From Candidatus Saccharimonadota bacterium (GTDB lineage Bacteria > Patescibacteriota > Saccharimonadia > UBA4664), in the NCBI GenBank assembly GCA_029288275.1, contig JARIHM010000186.1:1-14385 (forward strand): a stretch of 14,385 nt of DNA. The letters run 5' to 3'. Position numbers and translations under genes: made by a program. Shown piece by piece: positions 6,487 through 12,230 of the stretch. Positions within the stretch are counted from its first letter, which is position 1, and each line of letters starts with the position of its first letter. The notes beneath the pieces are model-generated. The model did no database searches. It was not told the DNA's origin and was given only the letters and a program-made list of their open reading frames with translations.

Positions 6487-6507
6487 GTACATTATTAGTT
6501 GTATTAT
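6480..6507 (+). promoter_or_regulatory. Promoter TTGACA-N16-TATTAT for the 6549 gene
   Basis: TTGACA (6480-6485), a 16-base spacer and TATTAT (6502-6507), the latter preceded by TTG. This predicts a leader of about 35 bases with GGGAG (6539-6543) before ATG 6549. It is divergent from, and overlapping with, the minus-strand promoter at 6458-6486. Confidence 0.7.
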
Positions 6508-6548
6508 ATATTCGTTCATGAATCCTCCGGCTCAAAAAGGGAGCTGAT

Positions 6549-6854
6549 ATGTCGGATCGGACCAAGCTCACGGTCTATGTGGAGACCACGCGTGAGCAGG
6601 TCACCATTGAGCAGCTCGAGAACCCCAGGGAGTACCGCATTTCCGGCCAACCGAACGGTGTGGCTCGTGAGTGTGATGAGACGGTAACCAACAAGACCGA
6701 GCTCGACAGCGTCTACGCCCGCTTTGGTCTGATTGAGACCGGCACGCTGAAGGCTGCTGCCAAGCAGGGTCTGGGTCGTTTCTGGGCCTTGTTGGAGATA
6801 CCAGCCACCCAGCCCTGGTCGTACATCCGTACCGTCAACGAGTGGAAGCACTAG
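6549..6854 (+). CDS. Hypothetical 101-aa protein
   Basis: A 101-aa soluble protein of no family I recognise. The N-terminal half looks strand-rich (TKLTVYVETTREQVTIEQL, then EYRISGQPNG). The C-terminal half has a helix (GTLKAAAKQGLGRFWALLEI) and a Trp-containing tail. It is a single-gene unit with a strong TTGACA promoter, a leader with GGGAG, codon use rich in G and C at third positions, and a long terminator hairpin directly after the stop. That set-up resembles the serpin-like genes downstream, so it may belong to the same accessory block. No signal peptide. Confidence 0.65.
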   Translation: MSDRTKLTVYVETTREQVTIEQLENPREYRISGQPNGVARECDETVTNKTELDSVYARFGLIETGTLKAAAKQGLGRFWALLEIPATQPWSYIRTVNEWKH

Positions 6855-6864
6855 CTTCTACTTC

Positions 6865-6912
6865 ACCGCCTTCCTTGCTCTGGCTCCGCACCGAGCAGGG
6901 AAGGCGGTTTCG
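6865..6912 (+). terminator. Terminator after the 6549 gene
   Basis: A 16-bp stem with one G-T pair (6865-6880 with 6893-6908), a 12-base loop and TTT directly after. It starts 11 bases past the stop codon. The extended -10 of the next gene follows within a few bases. Confidence 0.8.
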
Positions 6913-6914
6913 CT

Positions 6915-6923
6915 TGCTATAAT
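6915..6923 (+). promoter_or_regulatory. Extended -10 TGCTATAAT, leaderless start
   Basis: A consensus TATAAT (6918-6923) preceded by TGC ends seven bases before ATG 6930. The -35 position falls inside the preceding terminator stem and does not match TTGACA, so the promoter depends on the extended -10. Confidence 0.7.
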
Positions 6924-6929
6924 AAAGCT

Positions 6930-7436
6930 ATGAAATCGCGTGCCGAGAATGGCTATAGTTTGGAATTTCGCGCCGAACTCCTCAAGGAGCGTATTTATGC
7001 AACCCTGGCGTTGCTGGCGGTGCTCCTGACGCTGGACCCGCACCATAGTTCGGCTGGTCAGGCGGCCTTAATCGTAGGCGGCACGGTGCTATCACTGTGG
7101 GCAGCTAGTCTCATCGCCACCACCATGTCGTACCGGGTGGTGATGCAGCGGGTAGTGCCGCGGCGCAATTTTCGGCGGCAGCTCTTGTTGCATTCGGCGC
7201 TCCTGACGGCCGCGGCGTTTCCGCTGCTGACATTTGGTATGGCCGCCACTGGATTTATTACGCTGGCCGTAGCGATCAATATGGCGATTGGTGCGTCCTT
7301 GTTGCTACTTTTGAGTTGGTCGCTGCTATCGGCGCGGGCTTTGCAGACCGGGGGTCTGGGTACGCTCATCTTGGCTGGGGCTGAGCTGGCGATTGGCTTG
7401 GGTATTGTGGGGTTAAAAATCTTCTTAGAGCATTGA
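6930..7436 (+). CDS. Multi-pass membrane protein, unknown function
   Basis: A 168-aa hydrophobic protein. After a charged, mixed N-terminus (about 1-20, with RAELLKERIY) there are about five probable membrane segments: about 22-36, 44-65, 86-108, 110-130 and 139-165. A basic loop (MQRVVPRRNFRRQ) follows the second, which by the positive-inside rule is cytoplasmic. I do not recognise a family. No ribosome binding site precedes the ATG, and the perfect TATAAT seven bases upstream predicts a leaderless transcript. The next gene starts 64 bases after its stop from its own promoter, whose -35 overlaps this stop region. No clear terminator lies between. Confidence 0.65.
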   Translation: MKSRAENGYSLEFRAELLKERIYATLALLAVLLTLDPHHSSAGQAALIVGGTVLSLWAASLIATTMSYRVVMQRVVPRRNFRRQLLLHSALLTAAAFPLLTFGMAATGFITLAVAINMAIGASLLLLLSWSLLSARALQTGGLGTLILAGAELAIGLGIVGLKIFLEH

Positions 7437-7461
7437 TTATATAGTTATTTTATTGTATAGT
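7433..7461 (+). promoter_or_regulatory. Promoter TTGATT-N17-TATAGT of the first serpin-like gene
   Basis: TTGATT (7433-7438), 17 bases, TATAGT (7456-7461), with TTG directly before the -10. The leader is about 32 bases and contains GAGGGG (7489-7494) ahead of ATG 7500. The same layout precedes the second serpin-like gene. Confidence 0.7.
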
Positions 7462-7499
7462 ACGCAGGTTCCTTACAAACCCAAGAGAGAGGGGTCGCA

Positions 7500-8384
7500 A
7501 TGACCGAGACAGTGGCTACCGACCAGACACTCGTGCTGGATGGGGCAACGCTGATCAAGGCCTTCAACTTGCTGGGCGACGCGCTGCCCGAGGGCCAGTG
7601 GCGGAGCTACAGCCCCGAACAGCAGCGTTTCCTGGACCTGGCTCGCACCTATGGATCCGTGGTGCAGGGTCTGAATGGCCTGCCGACCGAGATCTCGCAC
7701 AGTGACGGCCCGCTCAACGCTTTCCTGGAGAAGCACGGATTTCCGCCGTTGTTCCGGCCGTTTACCAACGGCGTGGGCGTGGCGGCTGTGCTGGACATGT
7801 TGGTGGAGTGGGCCTACGGTGCCGTGCCCACAACCATCCGTTGCCAGGATGGCGTGACCGGCGTCAAGCGTTATCCGGCCATCAGGTTTGACTGTGGCTT
7901 CCAGTGCTACTCGGTGCCCGGTCACAATCGGCCGCTGGTGCGGCTGTCCACCAAGGACGGCAGCGCCGTCTGGCTGTTGATGGTCGAGTCTCGGCCGGCC
8001 AGTGGATTGGAGCTATTCGAGACTGTGTTCAAGGCAGCCAACAGCCACTCCGACGCTTACGACCAGGTCTATTCCAGCCTGAGGGTGCCCATGCTCGATG
8101 TGCGGGCCACTACGGAGCTGAACTGGCTGCTGGGTCTGTCCAAGGGCACTTACGGTATCAGCCAGGCTACCCAGGCTTTCCGCCTGCGTTTGAATGAGCA
8201 GGGTGCGCGCGCCCAGGTGGCTACGGCCCTGGTGGCCAGGGAGTGCGTGAGTCTCGGCGCCGAGTTGGTCCTCGACGGGCCGTTCGTCGGCTGGTTTACG
8301 CAGTCGCACAGCTCCTTCCCGGTGGCTTCGTTCTACGCTGGCTATGACTGCTGGCGTGAGCCGCAGGGTGGTCTGCTGGGCTGA
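7500..8384 (+). CDS. Serpin-like protein, first paralogue
   Basis: A 294-aa protein, shorter than usual serpins (about 350-400). Its C-terminal third follows the serpin order. SLRVPMLDVRATTELNWLLGL (193-213) matches the strand before helix I. A helix-to-strand 5A stretch with NEQGARAQVAT (232-242) matches the reactive-loop hinge consensus NE-x-G-x-x-A. LVLDGPFVGWF (256-266) matches the serpin signature [FY]-x-x-D-x-P-F except for Gly at two positions. FYAGYDCWREP ends the chain. AVLDMLVEWAYGA (96-108) fits strand 3A/helix F (compare NALYFKGKWE). The hinge has bulky Gln and Val at the P11 and P10 positions, so classical loop insertion is doubtful. No signal peptide. It is about equally related to the paralogue at 8914 along its whole length. 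Serpin kinship is my inference from motifs; inhibitory activity is unproven. Confidence 0.6.
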   Translation: MTETVATDQTLVLDGATLIKAFNLLGDALPEGQWRSYSPEQQRFLDLARTYGSVVQGLNGLPTEISHSDGPLNAFLEKHGFPPLFRPFTNGVGVAAVLDMLVEWAYGAVPTTIRCQDGVTGVKRYPAIRFDCGFQCYSVPGHNRPLVRLSTKDGSAVWLLMVESRPASGLELFETVFKAANSHSDAYDQVYSSLRVPMLDVRATTELNWLLGLSKGTYGISQATQAFRLRLNEQGARAQVATALVARECVSLGAELVLDGPFVGWFTQSHSSFPVASFYAGYDCWREPQGGLLG

Positions 8385-8391
8385 GCTTGTG

Positions 8392-8796
8392 ATGCTTGAT
8401 CGGCTCAAAGCCTGGTTGCACCGGCTAACCATGAATTTGGTTGCCGACCAGACCTGGCCGAACGTTGGTCCGCGAGTCCAAATCCTGATTGACGGCGATC
8501 TCAACCTTGAGGTGAGCGTTGATCCGTGGCTTGCTCGTGGGCACGTTCGGGTCCAGCTGTTTGGCAACGGCGAATTCCACCTCTCGGCCCAGCCCGAGAC
8601 GGACGCATTCGTCATCCGGGCAGTAGCTCTTGCAGTTCGCTCGCCAAAGAGCGAAGCCCGGCCGGCGCTGACCGATGCTGCCTATCGGCTGGCCAACCTC
8701 AACTGCGGCCTAGCCCAGTACCGGCAAACCTTGCCCTCGGCCCGCGGCACGTGCATTGTGCGAGTGCCCAACGGCCTGGCTTACGCTGTCGCTTGA
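8392..8796 (+). CDS. Hypothetical protein co-transcribed with serpin-like gene
   Basis: A 134-aa protein beginning seven bases after the stop of the first serpin-like gene (ATG 8392, with GTG 8389 possible) and ending before a strong terminator, so it is the second gene of that operon. It has a basic N-terminal helix (LDRLKAWLHRLTMNL), a strand-rich centre (VQILIDGDLNLEVSVDPW, HVRVQLFGNGEFHL), a helical segment (DAAYRLANLNCGLAQYRQ) and a final strand pair. I do not recognise a family. It lacks membrane segments or a signal peptide. Being coupled to only one of the two serpin-like paralogues, it may be a partner or target specific to that one, which is a guess from position. Confidence 0.6.
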   Translation: MLDRLKAWLHRLTMNLVADQTWPNVGPRVQILIDGDLNLEVSVDPWLARGHVRVQLFGNGEFHLSAQPETDAFVIRAVALAVRSPKSEARPALTDAAYRLANLNCGLAQYRQTLPSARGTCIVRVPNGLAYAVA

Positions 8797-8802
8797 GGGT
8801 TC

Positions 8803-8842
8803 GCCCCGCTCGCCTCTAATGGCGAGCGGGGCTTCTTTTATT
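8803..8842 (+). terminator. Strong terminator after the first serpin-like operon
   Basis: A perfect 12-bp stem (GCCCCGCTCGCC at 8803-8814 with GGCGAGCGGGGC at 8821-8832), loop TCTAAT, then TTCTTTTATTT. It lies seven bases after the stop codon. Confidence 0.93.
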
Positions 8843-8848
8843 TAAAGC

Positions 8849-8877
8849 TTGATTGTTTATCAATAACATTGTATTAT
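8849..8877 (+). promoter_or_regulatory. Promoter TTGATT-N17-TATTAT of the second serpin-like gene
   Basis: TTGATT (8849-8854), 17 bases, TATTAT (8872-8877) with TTG before the -10. The leader is about 30 bases with AGGA (8905-8908) before ATG 8914. Identical -35 and spacing to the promoter at 7433-7461. Confidence 0.7.
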
Positions 8878-8913
8878 GAATAATTCGTACCCCTACAACC
8901 AGTTAGGATAGCG

Positions 8914-9807
8914 ATGACCAAGCCAACATTGACCACGCAGACCATGGCGGCAGATTATGCCACCCTGGCCCGAGCCCTCATCACACTGGGACGGGAGCTC
9001 AATAGCACCCAATGGTACCCGGTCAATGAGGAGCAGAGGCGTCTGCTGCGCTGGTGTATGCGCCACCGTACTGCGGTGGAGGCGCTCCGTGGACTCCTCG
9101 TTCAGGCCGGCTCCGACTTCCGAAGCCTGAACGAAGCCTGTGTTCAGCACGGCTGGCCCGAGATGTTCCAGGCCTTCGATGGCGATGGCCTCGGTGTGCT
9201 GGCGCTGCTGGATCTGGCCCTGCGCTGGGAGCATGAAGCCACACGCACCACCCTGAGGGCCCGAAACAGCAACTCGTATCCGGCCTTCCGAGTTCCGGCG
9301 GCGGGCGCGGAGTTTTACAGGCTGCGTGGCTCCGATCAGCCGCTGGTTCGGTTGAGGAGCGTGCAGAACTCGGGTCCGAATGCGAGTCGGCGTCAGTCGG
9401 TGTGGCTGATGATCAAGGATCGGCCGGCCGATGGCTTCGAGTTGATCCGGACTGCCGAGGAGGCGATGGACCAGTGCCGGCCCGAGCTACGGCCGTCATG
9501 CAAGGTCATCGTGCCAATGATTGACCTGAACGTGGATGCAGAACTGACCGAGCTACTGGGTTTAGCCAACGGCAGCCACCAGATCACTCAGGCTCGTCAG
9601 GGATTGCGGATTCGGATGAACGAGGTGGGTGCTCGAGCCGAAGTGGCCACCGTGGCGGTGGTCACCAAGGGCGGGTCGCGGCCGGCCTACGAATTCGACC
9701 AGCCCTTCCTGGGCTGGTTCACGCAGGATGACCGTGACGGCCAATCGGTGCCGCTGGCGGCCTTCTATGCCGATTACGACTGCTGGCGCGAGCCGCAGAG
9801 TCTGTAA
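8914..9807 (+). CDS. Serpin-like protein, second paralogue
   Basis: A 297-aa paralogue of the 7500-8384 product; the two align end to end with shared blocks such as DQPLVRL / NRPLVRL, LGL, GARA and FYAxYDCWREPQ. The serpin features are clearer here. KVIVPMIDLNVDAELTELLGL (197-217) is the strand before helix I. NEVGARAEVAT (236-246) is the hinge. YEFDQPFLGWF (259-269) agrees with the PROSITE-style serpin signature at ten of eleven positions, the exception being Gly in the ninth. The segment between hinge glutamate and PF is about three residues shorter than in antithrombin, so the reactive loop is short, with Lys-Gly-Gly around the likely P2-P1'. Glu at P11 and Val at P10 argue against efficient loop insertion. 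No signal peptide. It has its own promoter and terminator. Confidence 0.65.
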   Translation: MTKPTLTTQTMAADYATLARALITLGRELNSTQWYPVNEEQRRLLRWCMRHRTAVEALRGLLVQAGSDFRSLNEACVQHGWPEMFQAFDGDGLGVLALLDLALRWEHEATRTTLRARNSNSYPAFRVPAAGAEFYRLRGSDQPLVRLRSVQNSGPNASRRQSVWLMIKDRPADGFELIRTAEEAMDQCRPELRPSCKVIVPMIDLNVDAELTELLGLANGSHQITQARQGLRIRMNEVGARAEVATVAVVTKGGSRPAYEFDQPFLGWFTQDDRDGQSVPLAAFYADYDCWREPQSL

Positions 9808-9812
9808 TACCC

Positions 9813-9849
9813 GGGGATCGGGCGTGTAAGCGCCCGGTCCCTTCTTTTA
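9813..9849 (+). terminator. Terminator after the second serpin-like gene
   Basis: An 11-bp stem with one T-G pair (9814-9824 with 9831-9841), loop TGTAAG, then TTCTTTTAT. It starts about six bases after the stop. Confidence 0.88.
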
Positions 9850-9855
9850 TGCAAA

Positions 9856-9866
9856 TATGATATGAT
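9856..9866 (+). promoter_or_regulatory. Candidate -10 (two overlapping TATGAT) of the micro-ORF operon
   Basis: TATGAT occurs at 9856-9861 and again at 9861-9866, directly after the terminator T tract. A start near 9873 would give a leader of about 35 bases, like the neighbouring units. No good -35 match is present, so this is a weaker call. Confidence 0.4.
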
Positions 9867-9907
9867 CGCCTGCGGTCGGGTTCTCTCATCTCTGGAAAGG
9901 TAGGGAA

Positions 9908-10093
9908 ATGGCTCGACAGGCAGAGCACGAGTGGGGCCCGTTGCGGGGGAAACTCCTCGCATCGAACTTGCCCCCGCCAAAAACCCAGCGGCGCAAGTGG
10001 GGCCGCTGGTCGCGGGCTAGTGGGCAGGGTCACCAGGATGCAGGTGCCGCGGAGCCAGAGGGCCTTGGCGGTCGTCATCGCGATAAGCCATAA
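9908..10093 (+). CDS. Small Arg/Gly-rich hypothetical protein
   Basis: A 61-aa basic, low-complexity protein with Trp-rich and Arg/Lys-rich centre (KTQRRKWGRWSR) and Gly/Glu/Arg tail; it is probably disordered alone. It is preceded by GGAAAGG and AGGGA at good distances from the ATG. It is the first of four small ORFs in a row between one terminator (9813-9849) and another (10694-10736). No family recognised. Opposite-strand readings here lack start signals. Confidence 0.5.
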   Translation: MARQAEHEWGPLRGKLLASNLPPPKTQRRKWGRWSRASGQGHQDAGAAEPEGLGGRHRDKP

Positions 10094-10114
10094 TCAGCAT
10101 GGTTAGGAGGGCTC

Positions 10115-10294
10115 ATGGTTGAGCAACCATCGAATCCGCAACAAGACAAGCCGAGCGGCCGTCGTAACACGCAACGCCCCCTACGTAAGCTATCCCCGGA
10201 CCCTCAGGCCATGGGGGAGCGCTTGGCTCGTTTGCAAGAGGGGCGGCGGGCTTATAAGCAACGGCGGTTTCTCCCTCCCCGCTCCCAGGACTAG
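10115..10294 (+). CDS. Small Arg-rich hypothetical protein (59 aa)
   Basis: A 59-aa ORF with one of the best ribosome binding sites in the window (AGGAGGG, about 10106-10112) before ATG 10115. It begins VEQPSNPQQDKPSGRRN, is Pro/Gln/Arg-rich and ends with a short amphipathic helix candidate, MGERLARLQEGRRAYKQRRF (about 33-52). It is very basic. It starts 21 bases after the previous stop, so it is co-transcribed. Nucleic-acid binding is plausible from charge only; no family recognised. Confidence 0.55.
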   Translation: MVEQPSNPQQDKPSGRRNTQRPLRKLSPDPQAMGERLARLQEGRRAYKQRRFLPPRSQD

Positions 10295-10334
10295 ACACCG
10301 CGGGCAATTGCCCCAGCTTCGAGACAGGAGTGTC

Positions 10335-10553
10335 ATGGGCCGCGAGATAGATAAGGATACTACCCCGGCGGTAGTGGCAGCCAAGGTACCAAGAGTCAAG
10401 GCGACAAGGCTGAGAAGCATGGCAAAATCTGAATCGAGCGGTGACTCAGACAAGCAGCGCGCCGACCGCATGGGCGCCTGGAACCGGCGCAGCCGGGAGG
10501 GTCGCAACGCGCCGAGTATCCCGGTCCAGCGGCGCGGCAGTTTTTGCGCTTAA
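10335..10553 (+). CDS. Small basic hypothetical protein (72 aa)
   Basis: A 72-aa ORF with AGGAG (10326-10330) shortly before ATG 10335. It is Lys/Arg/Ser-rich, with VKATRLRSMAKSESSGDSDK and ADRMGAWNRRSREGRN, and lacks hydrophobic core segments. A longer in-frame reading back to 10119 would overlap the preceding ORF completely and is not supported by a ribosome site. An internal ATG at 10419 is another possible start. It starts 40 bases after the preceding ORF. A loose resemblance of MGAWNRRSREGRN to MGERLARLQEGRR in the preceding product hints at shared ancestry but is too short to claim. Confidence 0.45.
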   Translation: MGREIDKDTTPAVVAAKVPRVKATRLRSMAKSESSGDSDKQRADRMGAWNRRSREGRNAPSIPVQRRGSFCA

Positions 10554-10581
10554 CTCGTTTCTCTCTATTCTGGGGGACTTT

Positions 10582-10683
10582 GTGAGCGAAGAACAGGTCG
10601 GTACTGATCCAAATTCGGGGTCGCAGGGCTCGGGCCAGGATGGCCAGCCCCGCCCGCGGCGCCGCCGTCAAGTGACTCACTGA
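10582..10683 (+). CDS. Possible micro-protein (33 aa), GTG start
   Basis: GTG 10582 with GGGGGA (about 10572-10577) upstream opens a 33-aa reading frame. Its acidic/Ser/Gly/Gln start (SEEQVGTDPNSGSQGSGQDG) is followed by a PRPRRRRQ basic end. The stop lies ten bases before the operon terminator. It is supported only by position, start signal and the Arg-rich style of its neighbours. Confidence 0.35.
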   Translation: MSEEQVGTDPNSGSQGSGQDGQPRPRRRRQVTH

Positions 10684-10693
10684 TCCAACCAAA

Positions 10694-10736
10694 GCCCCGG
10701 ATCTCGTACGTTTGAGATCCGGGGCCTTTTCTTTTT
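10694..10736 (+). terminator. Strong terminator closing the micro-ORF operon
   Basis: A perfect 12-bp stem (GCCCCGGATCTC at 10694-10705 with GAGATCCGGGGC at 10714-10725), eight-base loop, then TTTTCTTTTT. Confidence 0.95.
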
Positions 10737-10761
10737 GGCAGCGCCGCGCCCATGCTACACT
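10735..10761 (+). promoter_or_regulatory. Leaderless promoter of xth (TTGGCA, extended -10 TGCTACACT)
   Basis: TTGGCA (10735-10740) overlaps the end of the preceding T tract. TACACT (10756-10761), preceded by TGC, ends seven bases before ATG 10768. The spacer is short (15 bases), which the extended -10 may offset. Confidence 0.6.
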
Positions 10762-10767
10762 GCTTGC

Positions 10768-11565
10768 ATGAAACTGTACTCCTGGAATGTCAACGGCATT
10801 CGCGCGGTGCTGCGCAAGGACGCGTTTGTGCCCTTTATAAAAGCGGAGCAGCCCGACATCCTCTGCATTCAAGAAACCAAAGCCCAGCCCGGTGAGGCCG
10901 TCATTGACTTGCCCGACTACCAAGAGTACTGGTACTCGGCGGCCAAGAAGGGCTATTCTGGTACAGCCATTTTTAGTAAGACCAAGCCGCTTGCCGTTAC
11001 CAACGGCTTCCCGGCTGACATCATCACGCGCTATCACTTGACTGGTGACGTCTATGGCGACCCAAATGCCGAGGGCCGGCTCATCACAGCCGAATATCCA
11101 GATTTCTATCTGATTACCGTCTACACGCCCAACTCCAAGGGCGACCTCAGCCGCCTGTCATTGCGGGAAACCTCGTGGGATCCGGCTTTCTTGGCCTACT
11201 GCCAGCAGCTGGAACGCACCAAGCCGGTCATCTTCTGCGGCGATCTGAACGTGGCTCACACCGAGCTAGATTTGGCTAATCCGGGTAGCAATCATCGCAG
11301 TCATGGCTTTACCGATGAGGAGCGGCGGGGTTTCCAGAATTTCATTGATGCTGGTTTTGTCGATACGTTTCGCAAATTTAAACAAGGTAACGGCCACTAT
11401 ACCTGGTGGAGTGTCTTTAGTAATGCCCGGGCACGCAATGTGGGTTGGCGGATCGACTACTTTGTAGTATCGGCCGCTTTGGCTGATAAGGTCACCGCCG
11501 CCGATATTCATCCTAGTGTGATGGGCTCAGATCACTGTCCGGTCAGCATTACGCTCGATTTATAA
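10768..11565 (+). CDS. xth: Exodeoxyribonuclease III (AP endonuclease)
   Basis: A 265-aa protein, close to the 268 of E. coli ExoIII. It is a Mg2+-dependent base-excision-repair enzyme that cuts at abasic sites and removes 3'-blocking groups. Family motifs run in order: MKLYSWNVNGIRAV with the catalytic-site Asn at residue 7, DILCIQETKAQ with the metal-binding Glu, YSGTAIFSK, VYTPNSKGDLSRLSLRE (Tyr-loop), FCGDLNVAHTELDLANPG (Asp and Asn of the active site), YTWWSVFSNARARNVGWRIDYF (Trp-Arg-Ile-Asp-Tyr) and GSDHCPV with the catalytic His. The start is ATG 10768, seven bases after TACACT. The upstream reading from 10735 would begin before the promoter. Its stop TAA lies inside a TATAAT that may drive the following sigma-factor gene. 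Confidence 0.95.
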   Translation: MKLYSWNVNGIRAVLRKDAFVPFIKAEQPDILCIQETKAQPGEAVIDLPDYQEYWYSAAKKGYSGTAIFSKTKPLAVTNGFPADIITRYHLTGDVYGDPNAEGRLITAEYPDFYLITVYTPNSKGDLSRLSLRETSWDPAFLAYCQQLERTKPVIFCGDLNVAHTELDLANPGSNHRSHGFTDEERRGFQNFIDAGFVDTFRKFKQGNGHYTWWSVFSNARARNVGWRIDYFVVSAALADKVTAADIHPSVMGSDHCPVSITLDL

Positions 11566-11566
11566 T
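11561..11566 (+). promoter_or_regulatory. Candidate -10 TATAAT for the sigma-factor operon
   Basis: TATAAT spans the xth stop codon. A start about seven bases later would exclude ATG 11565 and leave ATG 11601 with a leader of about 28 bases. No matching -35 was found, so this is tentative. Confidence 0.35.
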
Positions 11567-11600
11567 GCAACTATTCGGCTGGCCGCGCGTTGTAGCTCAT

Positions 11601-12224
11601 ATGGATGATGAGCAAGCTTTGGTAGAACGCGCCCGCATTGATCCAGCAGCCTTTGGCCAGCTCTATGATCAGACCTACGGTGCTATCTCCAATTACATTC
11701 TGCGGCGTGTGGGCGATGTAGCTACAGCTCAGGATCTAACGGCCGAGGTTTACCTCAAGGCCATGCAGGGCTTATCACGCTACCAGTGGCGGGGACTGCC
11801 GTTTACGGCCTGGCTCTACCGCATTGCCGCCAATGAAATCGCTAGCTACTTTCGTGGCCGGCGGCATACTAACCTATCTCTGGATGAGCTTCGCGATGAT
11901 TACCAGTTTGAACCGGCCGCAACGCTTGATCTAGAGCGTGACCTCGTCGAAGCTCAGTACCAGGCTTGTCGGCAGGCAGATTTCCGCTTAATCCAAAGAT
12001 TATTAAGTCAGTTGCCGCCTAAGTATCAGGAAGTGCTTGCCCTGCGCTACTTTGAGAAAAAATCCCTTGCCGACATTGCTCTCATTACTGGCAAAAACCT
12101 CAATACCGTCAAATCACTATCGGCGCGAGGTTTGGGGTGCTTGCGCCGTGCGTATATAGACGCCCAAAGTCATTCCACCCTGCAACCGTCGGCTCGTCAA
12201 CCCGTTATGAAGGTAGAGGAATAA
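11601..12224 (+). CDS. ECF-type RNA polymerase sigma factor
   Basis: A 207-aa sigma-70 family (ECF, two-domain) factor. Region 2 covers about residues 15-88, with AFGQLYDQTYGAISNYILRR, the DLTAEVYLKAMQGL core-binding helix and LPFTAWLYRIAANEIASYFRGRR, which contacts the -10. A linker follows, and region 4 covers about 128-186, with LSQLPPKYQEVLALRYFEKKSLADIALITG and a helix-turn-helix NTVKSLSARGLGCLRRAY for the -35. It lacks regions 1 and 3. I prefer ATG 11601, where the family's D-E-x-x-L-V-x-R-A-R opening begins; an in-frame ATG at 11565 adds 12 untypical residues. No ribosome site is evident at either. The next gene follows after six bases and has the layout of an anti-sigma factor. Confidence 0.88.
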   Translation: MDDEQALVERARIDPAAFGQLYDQTYGAISNYILRRVGDVATAQDLTAEVYLKAMQGLSRYQWRGLPFTAWLYRIAANEIASYFRGRRHTNLSLDELRDDYQFEPAATLDLERDLVEAQYQACRQADFRLIQRLLSQLPPKYQEVLALRYFEKKSLADIALITGKNLNTVKSLSARGLGCLRRAYIDAQSHSTLQPSARQPVMKVEE

Positions 12225-12230
12225 CAGCAT

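Noticed and set aside
7473..8615. Minus-strand ORFs opposite the first serpin-like gene (7473-7925 and 8013-8615)
   Set aside because: Antisense shadows caused by high third-position GC; the plus-strand frame is supported by promoter, ribosome site, terminator and a paralogue.
10190..10507. Minus-strand ORF of 105 codons over the micro-ORFs
   Set aside because: No ribosome site or promoter was found, and each of the plus-strand frames here has one.
10396..11037. Long minus-strand ORF of 213 codons across the micro-ORF operon and the start of xth
   Set aside because: It runs through a strong plus-strand terminator and the conserved 5' part of xth, has no start signals, and its translation looks like an antisense shadow of GC-rich coding DNA.
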